From positions 140,468,040-140,532,039 of the forward strand of contig CM038214.1 in assembly GCA_021442155.1 (NCBI GenBank): 64,000 nucleotides of DNA, given 5' to 3'. The notes below the pieces were generated by a model. The model did no database searches, was not told where the DNA came from, and worked only from the letters and a program-made list of their open reading frames with translations. The position numbers and the translations under genes are program-made. Source of the stretch: Cymbidium sinense. Its lineage: Eukaryota > Streptophyta > Magnoliopsida > Asparagales > Orchidaceae. Each line of letters opens with the position of its first letter. The first letter of the stretch is position 1. Positions 22,541-34,907 of this stretch are shown piece after piece.

Positions 22541-23026
22541 TTTTTTTTAATAGAGAATGAATTCAGATTTAACATTTCTTCTTTTCGATTTCATCAACCA
22601 AGTAACACACCAAGTTTCTTAAGATAGAAATGGTAAAATAGATGATAATTAAGCACGCATAGAGCAAATCAAAAACTCTATATAACTAGATGTATTTCTA
22701 CTGTAAAGACACAGTTTCATAAGCATCAAAAAAGATTGACTATTCTTCAGTTTCTCCAATTCCCATCAGAACCACCCTAGCCTATCGAGTAGCGGTATCC
22801 ACCATCATATCCCCAATCGCTCCCTCTGCCACCACCACAGTTGTAACCTCCGTTGCTCCTCCTGCATCCATAACCACCAAAACTCTGGCCACCACCTCGA
22901 TATCCACCAGCAGCTCATCCCACACCACCACTACGATAATGGTCACCTCCGCCATTGACTCCATCGCCAGATCTAGATGGAGCCTGGTTGATGATGATGT
23001 TCTTGTCATCAAGGTTCTACCCATTC
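22541..23026 (-). pseudogene. GR-RBP retrofragment, copy 2
   Basis: On the minus strand, AATGGGTAGAACCTTGATGA reads NG*NLDDKNIIINQA, with TAG in place of the Gln codon of copy 1. A glycine-rich tail follows in shifted frames (GGYGCRRSNGGYNCGGG, then SDWGYDGG). The 3' part resembles SDGNWRN with Trp intact, then a 3' untranslated region ending in an A-run at 22,541-22,548. The same 5' breakpoint as copy 1, CCCATTCTTAGGG, joins telomere-like DNA. This shows duplication of one original insertion rather than a new retroposition. Confidence 0.85.
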
Positions 23027-23334
23027 TTAGGGTTTAGGTTTAGGTCTATTAGGTTTTAGATTTTAGGAATACTTTTTTAATTTATTTAGTTACTTTTGGT
23101 TTAGGTTTAGGGTTTGTATTTTGGGGTTTAGGGTTAGGGTTTAGTGTTTAGTGTTTAAGTTTATGCTAGGCTTTAGTTGGGTTTTGTTTAGGGTTTGTGT
23201 TTTAGGGTTTTAGCAGTTTTGTTAGGGTGAGTTTAGGTTTAGGGTTTATGATTATTGGGTTTAGGGTTTTGGGAGGTTTAGCGTTTAGGGTTTAGGGTTT
23301 ATGGTTTAGGGTTTGGGAGTTTAGAGGGTTTGAG
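23027..23334 (+). repeat. Telomere-like spacer between GR-RBP copy 2 and retroposon copy 2
   Basis: TTTAGG/TTTAGGG variants, more mutated than other tracts. Corresponds to 18,187-18,505 in the first copy of the segment. Confidence 0.85.
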
Positions 23335-24826
23335 TTTTTTTTTTTTTTTTAGGGGGAGTTAGAATTTTATTACCATAAGAGGAAAAGATACATTATCCTT
23401 ATAGTAAAGCTCTAAAATTCTACTACTCTTAGAGCTACAAGAAACCTAAAGAGCTAAACTCCCATCTACATTAGAAAATGAAAACAAAATAAAAGAGCAA
23501 CACAATCTAAAAGCATAAGAAAACTAAACAAATATTGAAAATAAAAGAATAAGTGAGTAACAGCTCATGATTTCTTTGAAAGCAAGATAAACAAGATCCA
23601 CATCAATAACACTATGGTTGGTTTGTAATGACCATTCCCTCTATAAAGTTCCAACTTGTAAAAGAAATTTGTACAAAAAGTCATTGCTAAAAAGGATAAG
23701 GATGAAGAGAGGAAAAGGAGAGAGCTGAGAAAGAGAAGGCTCAGGCTCATTTAGGGTCATCTTAAGGGGAAAGAATACATATGAGCATCCAAACTTCATA
23801 GAAGAGTTACAATTATATGTAATGCTACCAACCAGAGAGAAGAGGTGAGTAACATCAAAACTATCATAGCTAGCATACCTGATATAAGCAAACATTCAAG
23901 GCCAGTAGTCCGTAGAGTTCTAGATCTTGCACCATTAAACAAAGTGCAACCGACCAACAACCAGCTACCAGCCAAACCACCAAAAAAAATGAAAATAGAC
24001 TTATCATAATAACCAAAAGAGAGGTCATAACCAAGTTATAACACGAACAACAACCATTATCTAGATACCCATCCAAGCTACAAACTAGGGAAAACTAGAA
24101 CCAACTATCAGCAAGCACTAGACCCATGCTAATTAACAAAGAAGCATCCAACAAAACCAAGATAGGAGCCCTCAAGATAAAGTCACAACAAGTAGCAGTC
24201 ACCAAGCCAAACTAGGGTGAGCAACCATAAATGACTAAATAGCTCAGAAATGAAACCATCAATTGAAGGAAACATATGTTGCAGCCAGTGGAAATCACAA
24301 GAAGATAAAATAGTCACATAAAAGGAGCCAAAGGCAGCGACCAACCACCAGAAACCAAAAGTCCAATCCAAAAAGATCAACAAAGGTTCGGCTAGCACAA
24401 CAAAAGGCTCTAGCAAATTGTCCAAGAAGAAGGAAAAGACCAACAAGGAAAAATTAACTAACTAAGATTCCAAGGACAACTAAAAGTCCTCCAACCAAAA
24501 TAACTAAGTAAAACAGCCATAAGGAAACCACCAAACAACAGCCCATCATAAGTTACCAACAAAGAAAGCATCCCTAGCAGCCAAGGAAAAGCAAAAACCA
24601 ACAAAGCACCACACAATAGAGGTCCAAAAGAAGCACAACAACCAAAGAAAGGCAGTAGTAGTAGTTAGCTAGGACTTGCCAAAAAAGCAAACTTCCCCAG
24701 CAACATAGACTAAATCGACAAGAAGCATAATAATAACACAAAACATGCTAAACATAATGCACCCAACAAAGGCTATTCCTACGAGAATAACCAAACACAA
24801 AATGAAGGAAAAAGAAGGATCCAGCA
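23335..24826 (-). mobile_element. 3' end of the unidentified poly(A) retroposon, copy 2
   Basis: Nearly collinear with 18,506-20,000. On the + strand it starts with a long T-run (about 23,335-23,350), then GAGTTAGAATTTTATTACCA, the same 3' end and AATAAA signal as copy 1. It stops at about 24,826, roughly 400 bases short of where copy 1 ends, and joins gag of element C through a short direct repeat. Offset from copy 1 is about 4.8 kb, matching the offset of the two GR-RBP copies, so the whole block was duplicated. Confidence 0.65.
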
Positions 24827-24879
24827 ATATTAATCAAATTAGAACCCTTAAAACCAATATTAATCAAATTAGAACCCTT
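24825..24879. repeat. 25-base direct repeat at a chimeric junction
   Basis: The 25 bases starting CAATATTAATCAAATTAGAA at 24,825-24,849 recur at 24,855-24,879 after 5 bases. It lies exactly where the retroposon copy ends and decayed gag of element C begins. A short duplication at a breakpoint suggests error-prone end joining or local slippage. Confidence 0.85.
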
Positions 24880-26475
24880 GGAGTATCTGATGGTCTCGGT
24901 GGAGGGAGCTTCGAGTATCTACCATGTGGACTATGGACAAATCCTCTAGAATATCTTCCTTATCGGGGTCAAAAGCTACCCTGGCCTTCTCTAAATCTGA
25001 ATGATCTTTACCCAAAAGTCATCTCTTCTCAAAGTAGTCCCTAAGATGTTATCTAGTGAACCATCTCCTACTCTCACTTTGCAATAAAAGACTGACGCAC
25101 CAACCGTGGAACTATGCTCGCTTTGAATCTATTCAATGGATGTTGCCTTCTAATGGGACACCTCTCACTAAGAAGATTGATTTCCATGGAAACTATACTA
25201 GTGTCCCTCCTCTCCTCGCTACTACCAATGTTACGGTGGTGGTGTTGTGGTTGTGGTTGTGGCATGACCATGGCTTTTGCCACTCATTCTTCACCGAACC
25301 CATGGGAGGTCATATGGGAAAGCTTGAACTTACCTAAGTAGGTGGAGTAGATGGAGTGGGATCCTTAGATCGTAGTCGAATCACCAATGGGGACTTTCTC
25401 TCCCCCGATGTAAATCTCTGAACTTTGGTAGGAATAGTTAAAGGAGCGACCTGGAATAGTAATGGTGGATGGGGAATAGAGTAGAGTGATGGAGGAACAT
25501 GGACCGCCTTTCACTGGAGCTATCCTCTGATGGTTGGTAGTGCCAATAAGTACTATAATATCTATGAGATCAGCCCTGGTGGCCCACCAATTAGGGAAAT
25601 GAATGAGAGCAGAGGCCACCGACTGCTTGACGTACCTCCGTGTCTCCCTACTACCTGCATGGGTTGCAACCTTGGCCTAGGTGGTCATCTCTCAATGGAT
25701 CTGGGAATTGATGCTCTTGGGGATCAGACCTCAGATCGAATAATGCACTAGACTCTGAGCATCCATAGGCTCTACCAACTTGGTGAAGAATTGTATTAAG
25801 GCTAGCAGAGTTTCCTCCTCTACATAGTTGGTACCTTATAGTAAGCTGGTGGTGGAGGATATGTAGCAATCCTTCTAGTATCCTCCTCTCCATCTGAACT
25901 GGAGAGGGGGTGGAATCTACTACCACCCAAGAAAGGGGACAATGCTCGAGGAGAACCTTCCTCAATAATATATGATGCGACATCTACCTAGCTGGCCACT
26001 GTCTCTTATTGTCGCTTGATCTTCATGCTTTTGTTGCAGTGTTGGGTTGGGAGAGTGGTACACTATGAAAGCTAGAACCTACCTCGAAGGTAGGGGAGAA
26101 TATCTCAGATGCTAAGATAGCCATCCCCTTTGAGGGGACCAAGGAGAAGGTAATAGCTCACACCAGAGATGTAGTAGGAACAACAGAAGTAGACTGAACT
26201 GGCATTGACACTTTGGCAGGGACCTCCATAGCCTTCCTCTGTAGAGAGAGAAATTTGGGCTTGAACTCAACATCAATGCGGAGGAGTGGCTTCTACCCTC
26301 CCACCTCCTCTCTACTGATAGTTATGAGGCCTGTCCCCTCATTGGTAATTCTAACCCCCTCGAAACCATAGCCAAAGTAAATCTGGTGGGTGGCCTCAGT
26401 GGTGGTGAGATTGGCCTGATTCAAGGCCATGTCTACACTAGAGGGGAAAGAGAAAACAAACTTTCTAGGAGCCAT
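24880..26475 (-). pseudogene. gag of element C, 5' part only
   Basis: Starts at 26,475 with MAPRKFVFSFPSSVDMALNQ, parallel to MDAQKFVFTFP in A, and is open to about 26,293. GLITISREEVGG then meets a TAG, after which the same frame continues with RIDVEFKPKFLSLQRKAMEV. Near 25,900 FHPLSSSDGEEDTRRI matches A at 1,787. After that the frames decay. The capsid-like domain is missing: the element is cut at about 24,880. No pol follows. Confidence 0.82.
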
Positions 26476-26599
26476 GGCAACTGTACTGACTAGAGACTGA
26501 GCTTGACTGACTGTTCTGATATCTATCCATGTGAAAATATAACTGAATCAGACTTTGACCTTAATATTTTCCTTTAATCTCAAATTTTTTATTTAAATT

Positions 26600-27700
26600 C
26601 AGAATTTTAACCCAAACACAACAAATTTAAGTATGCTAAGTGGGGTTCATTGATTTGGAAAGATTTAGAATTTTGAAGAGAGGCTTTGCCATAAGAAATG
26701 GATTGTTGATTTTGGAACCTTCATCCAATAAATTAGGATATGTTGAATGAGGTTCTTCCATTTGGAGAGTTTTTTAGAGATGATTTTGTTTTGCTAATCC
26801 TTTGTTTTGAGATTTTTATTTTGGAGCTTTCACTTAGCAAATTTGGGTATGCTAAGAGAGATCCAAGTGCATGTTTGAAAATATTTTTAAAAATATCTTT
26901 GTTGTTTGTGATGAATATTTTTCATGTATTTGATTTGTTTTTATTTGATAATGGGATCTTTACTTAGTAAATTTAGGTATGCTAAGTGAATCCCAATGTG
27001 TCTGATGTATTTTTATTTGATTTTGAAAAATGAGACCCTTACTTAACAAATTTGGTATGTTATGTAGGACTCAAGTGTGTTTAATATATTTATAATGAGG
27101 TTCTTACTTAACAAATGTGGTGTGTTAAGTAAGATCAAAAAATTTTGATGTTTTATTTTGATTTGAAAAGTGAAACCCTTAACAAATTTGTTATGTCAAG
27201 TAGGGCTCAAGTGTGTTTATTGCATTGATTTGAAGATAGGGCTCTTACTTAACAAATGTGGTATGTTGAGTAACGTCCAAAAATGTGTCTGATTTTAATT
27301 CAAAAGTAGGATTCTTACCTAACAAATTTTGTATGTTAAGTAAGCATGACTTGGTATTTGTTTTATTTTGAAAGAGCTGAACTCTCATTAAACAAATGTG
27401 GTATATTAAACGGAGTTCAATTTGATTTTATAAAAAGGAGATTCTCATTTTACAAATTTGGGTATGTCAAATGGAATTCAATTGTGATTAATTTGTTTGT
27501 GGTTTGAAAAAGAGAACTCTACTAAGTAAATGGGGTATGTTATGCAGAGTCCAATTTGTTCTGATTTTTAAAAAGAGGGGAATTCTCATTTGATAAGTTT
27601 GGGTGTGTGAAATGGAATTCAAATGTGCACTAATGTTTTCATAATTTTGAAAGAAGACACTCTACTTAGCAAATGTGGGTATGCTATGTAGGATCCTATT
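26600..27700 (-). repeat. Tandem array of about 14 hairpins in the leader of element C
   Basis: Inverted repeats of the same design as in element A, here on the minus strand. Loops read TACCCAAATT, TACCAAATT or similar on the sense strand. The clearest has perfect 11-base arms: 27,103-27,113 CTTACTTAACA against 27,123-27,133 TGTTAAGTAAG. Others: 26,715-26,757 (GAACCTTCAT...ATGAGGTTC), 27,376-27,414 (GAACTCTCATT...GGAGTTC), 27,582-27,625 (GAATTCTCATTTG...GAATTC). Spacing is mostly 60-80 bases. Stem sequences differ from those in A, yet pairing is kept. Lies between the primer binding site and gag. Confidence 0.86.
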
Positions 27701-28193
27701 TATTTTGGTTTTTGAATAAGTAGGATCAATAATTTTTAAAGAGATCAATATTTATTGATCTAATTTATTTTAAATAGATTTGAAAAATTATATATTTTTG
27801 CAAACTTCATGTGGAGTGAATTTAAAAATGATTCTGTTTAAGAAAAGTGCTTTTGAAAATATTTTTCAAAAGATTTATTTATTTTAGTTTGAGTTTTCTT
27901 AAATGAGGGATAAACCTTACCCCAACAAGCTAGTGATAAAGATGTTCAACCATTTGTATTTTTTTATCTCCTTTATTTAGTTAGTTTACTTTTACCTATT
28001 GGTTGACTCAATAAGGATTTTAAAACCTACATGGAGTGAGGTCCTAAAACTTAAATGATGTTGGCTAGCTTTGCTTAAGGATGAAATAAGCTAAGTGCCA
28101 ATAGAAAGAAATATAGTATTTGGCCTTATATATAATATAAGTCCACTATCGATGCTTGGAGACAATAATTTCTACTAGAGATGGTGAGAGGAA

Positions 28194-28213
28194 TCCTCCT
28201 AGTGGAGTTGCCA
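28194..28213 (-). other. Primer binding site of element C
   Basis: On the minus strand TGGCAACTCCACTAGGAGGA, ten bases downstream of the LTR end (AATAAATACCA). TGG complementary to a tRNA 3' CCA at this place is the rule for LTR retrotransposons. Tat/Ogre-type elements carry similar TGGCGACTCC-like sites; the exact tRNA (I would guess Arg) is not certain from sequence alone. Confidence 0.75.
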
Positions 28214-28223
28214 GAAAAATCTT

Positions 28224-31200
28224 TGGTATTTATTTTTGGAGGTAGGACACCCTATAGATCTTAGGAGCTATGTATTGAAGTGATCGAGTACTACATTAAG
28301 TTATGATTCAATATCTTGAAAGATAAAAATCATCACCCTATAATGGACCTAATCACCTAATAAGGACTCCTGAGGCATGATGGATCTTCGAATATACTAG
28401 AGATCTTTCCTACTTTACTTATAAAAGTAAAGTAGGTTTATATTAATCAAGTTCATTGAGTTCCCTATGGAGGAAAGCCTCCATAGTAAATTACATTAAA
28501 GAATGGTAATTCTTTAGAATACTCTTGATTAAAGAAAAAAATTAAGGTCTCAAAGATTTCAAGACTATCTATTATTTGGATTGGAAAATCTAATGGGATT
28601 ATTCAAGGAGAAGACTTATTATCAAAGAAAATGAGAATGAGTTGGAAATGCTCATGATACTAGGAAGCCTAGTGAGCATTCCAATCTATGGTTGGGATTT
28701 ATATGTTTGAAGTTAGATTGAATTTATTAAAGTTGACATTTTATCAAAAAGCTAGGACTTATAATCCCATAACACAAGATTGTGGAAATACCTAAGAGGT
28801 GAAGATTTATGCTGGTAGCTCATAGAAAATAGTTACCTCAAATCCTAAATCTAAGGAGCTTTGCCATAAACCAAAGCATGAACTAAGTCTAAGCGAAGAT
28901 AGGTATATGGTTTACCTCCACAAGAGAGGATAAATCACCTGACTGTTGGGCTTACAATCACTTAGAGTGGTAGCTAGTTAACTCCTCTTATGCTTTAAAT
29001 TTATGTAGGCAATTCTTATGAGTTGCAAGATAGCTAGGTAGTTATTATTTAGAAGAGACTAGAGTCCTTAAACACTCTAAGAGACTAGAGTGTGAGTGTT
29101 AGTAATGACTTAATCTACAAATGCAAAATCTTTTCAAATTTTGTTTCAATTTTGACACTTCTTTTTGGCAAAGGCTTTAGGATTTTGATGCCTATATGCA
29201 CGATGAAAATAGGTTATGGGAAAAATCAGCTAGAAGAAGGTGTTCTCCACCACAAGGGATGTCTTGATAGGTCAACATTCCTCTATCGTGCAAGGATGGA
29301 GATCTTTCATGTTTAAGAGAGAAATAATATGCATGCATGTTGTGAGACATTTAACCATTCAGCTAAGGGGTTGTTAAATTTTTTAATTATCTTATTTAAA
29401 CCTTAGTCTTTATGGTGAGGTTATGAGTTGTTTTAAATTTTAATTGTTATTTATTAATTGGGGTAGAGAAATTAATTTTATCCTAAGAGACTAATCGCAT
29501 CCAAGCCACACATTAAAGCATCAAACATATAAGAAACTAATAAAATCATGTTGTTTCTAATGCAAAATCTAAACACAACATTAAACAATTTTATAGACTA
29601 CCACAAAAGAATAAAAGGCCGATGTGGTTGGGTTCCATCGAACACAAAAGAGAAATGGGTAGCTCTACCCAATGCAACTCGATATATAAAAGAATAATTA
29701 CAATTACAAATAATAAATGCTATGGGGTCTTCAAGTCTTCATTATTCATGTCTTTCATTTCTTTATATCTTGCTTTTGATGTGGTAGACTTCAAGGCATC
29801 ACATGGCACCCTAGGACTAAGCCTTCTTGCCAATGCTTAGTTTAAATTGTCATAGCACTAATCCTAATTCCTAATGCAAAATTATAATAAAAATAGGAAA
29901 ACTAAATCTAACTACACCAGAAAAATAAGTATTAGCTAAATACACATACTACCCAAGTAGTTATATTTATAGTTTGGACTTAGCACCTTGCATATGGGTA
30001 ACCAAGCCCACCTGTCCTAACTTGAATTATGCATAGGGGCTTAAACAACCTACAAAGACAGCATTTATATTTATTTTTAGAATGCCTCTAAGGAAAATCC
30101 TAAAAAAAAATAATGTTAGACTATCACCCTAACCTCCAACCTACGATCCACATTCCTAACATCTAGTCTAAGAACATTACAAAAATAAAACAAAAAAAAC
30201 ACAAAATTAATCATACAATCACACATCAACCTAACCTAATTCTAAGGTGACCAAGTATTCTAGTGTGAATAAAGGGCTTGTGTAACAAGACTTTACTAGC
30301 TTCTTTAGTTTAAGTTTTAATTTGGAGTTTGAATTTGTTTAAATTTTTCTTTGAGTGCTTTCAATTTAAATGATTTAATTATTTATTTTCCATTTTATTT
30401 CACTTTTATTTGGTTAAAGTGATATTTAGGTTTTCAAGATTGAAGAGTAAATGAATTCCATTTTGGATGGAATTCACCATATTCTACATCCTAACTCAAA
30501 GAGTCTAACTAAGGTGTTTAAGTATCTTAATTAGCCCATTTAAATTTATGTGATTAATTTGATTTGGTTAATTTTGTTTGATTTAATCTTGATTTTAAAA
30601 TTTGAGTTTACTTAATCTTCGTGTATTTTGATTGATTAATTTTGGATTTGATATTTTAATATAATTAAATTTTGATAATTCAATATCCTTAATATTTAAT
30701 GAAGTTTAAGTTTGTTTAATTTTATATATTCTGATTGATTAATTTTGGATTAGATGTTTTGATTTATTTAAATTTTGATAATTCAATGTCCCTAATATCT
30801 AATGCTTTTCTTTTATTTGTTTTAATTTCATATGATTATTGTCATTTCAATGATTTAAATGGATTTTTAATTTACTAATGATTTGTTTGAAGTTTAATGT
30901 GTTCTTTTATTTGAATTACAATTAAGGGTTTAACTTATTAAATTTAGCCATCTAGTTTATATAAATGATTATCTCTTTAGATTAATGATTATTCTTTTAT
31001 CATAGTTCAATAAGTTTGTTTATTTGGAGTTTATTTTTGCTTAGCTTATTTTAATATTGATTGGAATTTGGAGTAATTAGATATGATTTAATAACTTTAG
31101 AGTTTATATTTAATTTTATGTTTATTTGATTTGATTATGATATTTAGAATATGAATTATACAAGTTTGCTCTCTTTTTTCTTGACTTCAATTGTCTATGT

Positions 31201-34200
31201 CCTTAGGGATGTGAGTTTATATATATAATGTGATTTCAATTAGTTATGAATTCCTCCAAAATTTTATATGAATAACTAATCAAATAAAGCTTAGCCAATT
31301 ATAATAGTTGAGTTAATTATAATTAAGGATATGTCACATAACTAAATTTTCTTTTTGATTTTAGAACTAACATATAATAATTAGTGGTTAAATTGATTTT
31401 ATAATTGACTTTCATAAATTATGTTCAAACAACTTTTTATATTTGATTATAATATTTATAATAATATTAGTTTAGTTAATTTTTTTCTCATTTTATACTA
31501 AGTTTTACTTAGATTTTAAGATAATTTAATTTGCACCTTTTTTATTTTGTTCGATCACATATTACTTTTTTTTATCTTTTTAGATCTGATTAAATATAAT
31601 AATAAATAAAATAAGGTGGATTAATCATGATCATTCGATCAAAAATCAAATGACCCATGAGTTAATCATGGATTAATAGGTGGAATTAAATCACTACACC
31701 ATTTGACCTAATCAAAACTATTTATTTCATACACATAAAATAAATAGTTTTGCTTTTGTCTCTAAACTCTCACCAAAAGGATTAAAAAGTAAAGTGCATG
31801 GGTTCTAAAGGTTGATCCTAACGACTGATTTAACACATCAAACATTAGATCGCTAAGAGGTGGATTGAATAAGAGGTGGCTTCATTTAGAAGAAACAAAG
31901 CCCTATCGAGATGCATGTTGGGTTAGATTAATACTTTAGCTATCATTCCTTTTCTTTGGTCATATTGTTCACTTTAAATGCCTTCTCACTTCTTGAAGAT
32001 AGTGTTCACTAAATTTGTCAATTTGAATAGCTTTCTGAGATAGGAGGGAGCTTTTCCAGATGTTTCTAGGCTTGCCTCCTCACCAAGTATCCCATAAGCT
32101 CACTCATGGTCGCTGCTTTCCAGAACTTCGTCATTCTCACAGATAGAACAGTTGGAAGCAAGATGGAGGATCCTTACATGCTCTTGAGAGAAGACCAAAT
32201 GCAAAGCAGGGGGAAACTGGATGGAGAATAGAGGTAGTTGAATGGCTAGAATAAGGAAAAGAGGTTCAACATATAAAGAGATTAAAGTTGCAACAACATT
32301 TTTGTATGGAAATGTGAAGAAGATCAAGTGTTGGATATCTAGTAAAGGAAGAGGGTGAGAGGAGAGAGGCTTGATCTTATAGCATGATACTGTTGAACCA
32401 AAAATGAGAGGGACAAAAAGAATTCCTACAACCGAAAAGAGTTTAAAGATGACTACATTTTGTATTGAGAGACGAATATTTTTAGGTTATAGTTCCTCTA
32501 GACTGTCTGATGAAGCTTGCTTAAGGATAAGAGTTGGGCATGAGTCTTTTGGTATCTCACGAGGAGAAGAGAGGGAGGTGTGCGGCTAGCCTTCAATTTT
32601 ATTGGAGGGGAGGAAGAACATAACCGATAAGAGGATGAGATGCTGCTTGTGTGCAGTTGATATGGAGAGTGAAGACGGATGAACAAAGGGACTCCAATCC
32701 CATGTGGCTAGCCTTCGATTCGATAGAATGAGACACAAGGATGGCTTCAATATCTCTTGCATGAAGGAAGATGAGAGAAAGGTCATTCCTCTCTTAAAAA
32801 AATGGCGATGATGAGAGGCTTTGTATGCAAGGGAGAAAAAGCTCCGCTTTCTCTCTTGTTCTCGTCTAGTTTGTCGGGATGAAAATGGAGGAGGAGATGG
32901 TATTTGCAAAAGTTGGAAAGGAGTCTCACTTACTATCTTTTTAGTCAAGGATGGGAGAGAGAGAGAGAGAGAGAGATGGCTCACATGCTACAAGATAAGA
33001 TATTTTATTTTATTTTATTTTTTTAAAAGTCGGAGAGCATGTTTTCATTTGAATAGAAAATAAAAAAATTATTTTAGATTCACATGAATAAAACAAATAA
33101 GACTTGATGCTTTTACTAGCTTTAAAAAAAGAGTGATGTCCAAATTTATTATTATTTTATTTTATTTTTCAACGGGATAAATGTGGCGTGAGAATGATAG
33201 CATACATGCTTGATAAATATATGTTTTCTCTTGCTTTCACGTGACTAAGGATGGAATTTTTTTTGTTATTATTATTATTTTTTACTTATTCTTTAATCTT
33301 CATAATTTTTAATAATTTTAATATTATAGTTTTAATTTAACTGAAGTTTATAAATTATATATACTATAATTAATGATTATTTAAATTGTATATTTAGTAG
33401 TTAATTATTTTGATTTAATTTTAATCAAATTTATATTTTATGTCAAAATTTAATTTTATTTCTATTTTAATTATACAATGATAATGTTGATTTTTTTGTT
33501 ATCTAATTTATTTTCCCATTTTTATAGTTTGAAAAGCTTGCTAATTATATTTTGTTTCAATTGGGCTTAATTGATTCAAATGATCAATTTGGCTTAACTA
33601 TGGTGTGTTTGGGTTACACTCATGTTCGATTAAGTGTTTAAGATGATTTGGAGTAATTGATCTCACTTGATTTGATGTAGATTTAGATTTTAGCCCATTT
33701 TGACAAAAATCGGGCTTAATGGGACACATTGGACTTATTTGAGTTAAATGATCAAATTTTTTGAATTAAACTCAATGGTTTGCTAAATTTTATCTAATTA
33801 TAAATTTTAAATGATTTTGCATGTATGATTTGAATTAATTTTCAATTTAATTTGAATTTAGATTTAATAGGATGCATTTGGGTCTACTTGTGTTATAAAT
33901 CAACCCATTTAGATCTTCATTAAATTTAGATTTGTTTAGTTTTATCTGAAACATGTTCATTTGATGATTTTGAGTCTTTGGAGTGACTCAATTTGATCAA
34001 ATTTTAATGTCACTTTTCTTAGTGGAGCCTGGTCAACTCTAGGTCAAATGACCTATTTGCTATTTTATGTCCCATCATGATTTAGTTTTTAGTCTGTTTG
34101 CATTTTTTGTAATGATTTCATGTTTTTGATTCAATTTAATTTGGTTTAAGTTTGATTTAATTTGATTTTATTTGGACTTAGGTGATTTGGAGCTTATTGG

Positions 34201-34819
34201 AATATTTTGGGTCAAATGGGTTAGGTTAGATTTTACCTTGGCTTGATTGATTTGATTATAGGTTTTGGTATGGCTTGAAGTGATGATTGAAGGAATGATT
34301 AATTTATGAGAAAATAAATTAAGTTCGGTTTGATTTGGATGGGATTTTACTAAGTCCATGAAATTAGCTTTAAGAGTTTAGATATGAATTTGATTTGATT
34401 TAGATTTAGGTTTGGATCATGGTTTAAAGTTGAGTTTGAGTTTTAATTTGATAAATTAATTAAAGGGTTGAATTGATCTTTAAGAAAATCAATTGAACTT
34501 TGATTGATTTGATTTGGCAAAGGTAAGTCCATAAGATAAATCATTGGGCTTAAGAAGGATTTTGATTTTGGATTCGATCAATGGACTTCAATCATTTGAT
34601 TTGGATTTGAATTTGGATTTTGATATTTGAATTGAATTTGAGGTTTGGTTTGAGAAGGTGAACATAGGTTGAATTTAGGCTATAGAGTAGTTGAGTCTCC
34701 TTAATCCCTAAGACATAGCCTAATCCTACGGTTAACCCTTCTAAGTCTTTAGGCTTAGGTTAAGAGTTCACCTATCTAAGAAGAAGAGGTTGAGAACTCA
34801 CTCCAAAAGTGAGGTCAAA
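28224..34819 (-). repeat. 5' LTR of element C, about 6.6 kb
   Basis: On the minus strand it runs from 34,819 (TTTGACCTCACTTTTGGAG) to 28,224 (…AATAAATACCA). Collinear with solo LTR D in the same orientation: 28,224-30,300 matches 49,754-52,770 (ATCACCCTA-AATGGACCTAATCA; the CTCCACCAC/GCATGATG leaf), and 34,150-34,819 matches 57,230-58,016. The single copy of the block at about 28,690-29,660 is duplicated in D. A short tandem repeat of about 102 bases lies at 30,632-30,800. The middle (31,600-33,250) has an open frame on the minus strand (32,586-32,984) without recognisable homology. The 34,819 edge abuts a telomere-like tract. Confidence 0.8.
32949..32974. repeat. GA microsatellite inside LTR C
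   Basis: About 12 GA units (CT on the LTR sense strand). CT/GA tracts are common in plant promoter regions, but nothing else nearby fixes a transcription start. Confidence 0.9.
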
Positions 34820-34907
34820 AATGGTATTTAGGGTTTAGGGTTTAGGGTTTAGTATTTAGGGTTTAGGTTTAGGGTTCAGGTTTTAGATTAGGGTTTAGGA
34901 TTTTTAG
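34820..34907 (+). repeat. Telomere-like repeats between LTR C and GR-RBP copy 3
   Basis: TTTAGGGTTTAGGGTTTAGGG and variants starting within a few bases of the LTR start. Same polarity as the other tracts. Confidence 0.88.

Noticed and set aside
25056..25337. Several overlapping + strand open frames of 73-99 residues at 24.7-25.8 kb
   Set aside because: Antisense to gag of element C; no domain and no conservation with A.
32586..32984. 132-residue open frame on the minus strand (MSHLSLSLSLPSL…)
   Set aside because: It starts in a CT microsatellite, lies inside LTR C, has a serine/leucine composition set by that repeat, and shows no domain or counterpart in LTR D.
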